Assembly: GCA_902783615.1 (NCBI GenBank)
Contig: CACZRQ010000249.1
Span: 1-6,143, forward strand
DNA length: 6,143 bases
From: an uncultured Bacteroidales bacterium
GTDB lineage: Bacteria > Bacteroidota > Bacteroidia > Bacteroidales > Bacteroidaceae
Reading direction: 5' to 3'
The position numbers were made by a program, and so were the translations under genes. Position 1 is the stretch's first letter; every line of letters starts with the position of its first letter. The notes beneath the pieces are model-generated. The model searched no databases, was not told the origin of the DNA, and saw nothing but the letters and a program-made list of their open reading frames with translations. Below are positions 5,852 through 6,143 of this stretch, piece after piece.

Positions 5852-6143
5852 TTGCCTGTAAAATACTTGGCGTAGGCAGTGTTTGGGTTGCCTTTCGGGA
5901 AACTGCTGCGCAGGGTATAGCCCTCACTGTCTAACCAATCGCATAGTTCATCCACCACTTCCTGACTATTTCCCATATTCACAGCACCACGCTTATGGGC
6001 AGCCAATTGTGAATTTACTCCTTCCAAACCACTCAGAGCAGCTACGGTCACGATTTCACGATCTGCCTTTGTCAGCTGGTCGCTGGCGAAGATATCGCCA
6101 AAGAGATGAGCCCTGAGGTAGTATTCATCCTGAGGAGAGAAAG
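5809..6143 (-). CDS. Carboxymuconolactone decarboxylase family protein (partial, N-terminus outside the window)
   Basis: The frame is open from the right edge to a TGA at 5809-5811, giving the last 110 residues of a protein whose start lies outside. The segment 'FGDIFASDQLTKADREIVTV' followed by 'AALSGLEGVNSQLAAHKRGA' and a G-x-x-x-E-V-V-D-E-L helix is the CMD-domain pattern: a helix with Arg-Glu, the histidine of Q-L-x-x-H, then the G-N-S-Q-E-V turn. The positions that carry the Cys-x-x-Cys pair in AhpD-type peroxidase partners are not cysteines here, so AhpD-like disulfide chemistry is unlikely. The tail 'YFTGNHF' fits the usual end of the domain. A GTG in the middle of the domain could be mistaken for a start, but similarity continues upstream of it. 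Whether the missing N-terminus has a signal peptide or second CMD domain is unknown. Confidence 0.78.
   Translation of the reverse strand, partial: FSPQDEYYLRAHLFGDIFASDQLTKADREIVTVAALSGLEGVNSQLAAHKRGAVNMGNSQEVVDELCDWLDSEGYTLRSSFPKGNPNTAYAKYFTGNHFVQTCTISAINC

Noticed and set aside
5883..6116. A 77-codon plus-strand frame at the right end
   Set aside because: It lies antisense to the CMD-domain frame, which matches a family across its length, while this one matches nothing.
1..6143. CRISPR array, tRNA, rRNA, intact insertion sequence or phage genes
   Set aside because: I found no regularly spaced repeats, no tRNA cloverleaf, no transposase or integrase domain and no phage structural gene.
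5264..6143. Flavin-reductase-like and CMD genes as a two-gene operon
   Set aside because: They are convergent and overlap at their 3' ends, so they cannot be co-transcribed.

Overview
The window looks like chromosomal DNA from the phylum Bacteroidota, order Bacteroidales, most likely a Prevotellaceae gut or rumen species. Three things support this. Every gene whose start lies in the window has an upstream TAnnTTTG (-7) element with a TTG or TTTG (-33) element 18 to 20 nt before it. Shine-Dalgarno sequences are absent. The largest gene is a lipoprotein alpha-L-rhamnosidase-like glycoside hydrolase of a type abundant in this group. The genus is an inference; there is no rRNA or marker gene to fix it.

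Layout: 1-175 carries no convincing gene and holds four short inverted repeats, probably a repeated intergenic element. 280-654 (+) is a complete MmcQ/YjbR (DUF419) protein. 655-850 is a 3' intergenic region dense in stem-loops between two convergent genes. 851-4174 (-) encodes a 1107-residue GH106-like lipoprotein read from two overlapping promoter-like elements at 4195-4252. 4307-4416 is an orphan fragment of a second YjbR gene, 100/110 identical to codons 55-91 of the first and in the same orientation, so the two copies are direct repeats bracketing the glycosidase gene. 4505-5119 (-) is a small class I SAM methyltransferase. Divergent from it, 5264-5851 (+) encodes a Sec-exported flavin-reductase-like split-barrel protein. 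Its 3' end overlaps, tail to tail, a carboxymuconolactone-decarboxylase (CMD) family gene that enters from the right edge (5809-6143, -).

How the genes work together: each appears to be its own transcription unit, and no operon or multi-gene system is visible. The glycosidase probably acts on rhamnose-containing glycans such as pectin at the cell envelope, but no SusC/SusD pair, regulator or other CAZyme is present here. The flavin-reductase-like and CMD proteins are both redox or small-molecule types and are adjacent, but they are convergent and not co-transcribed.

The most noteworthy features are the YjbR gene/fragment direct repeat around the glycosidase, the 27-bp-phased overlapping promoters, and the hairpins after the glycosidase, whose mismatches become G:U pairs only in the glycosidase transcript. 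I found no evidence of a novel defence system, CRISPR array, RNA gene, intact insertion sequence or phage module.
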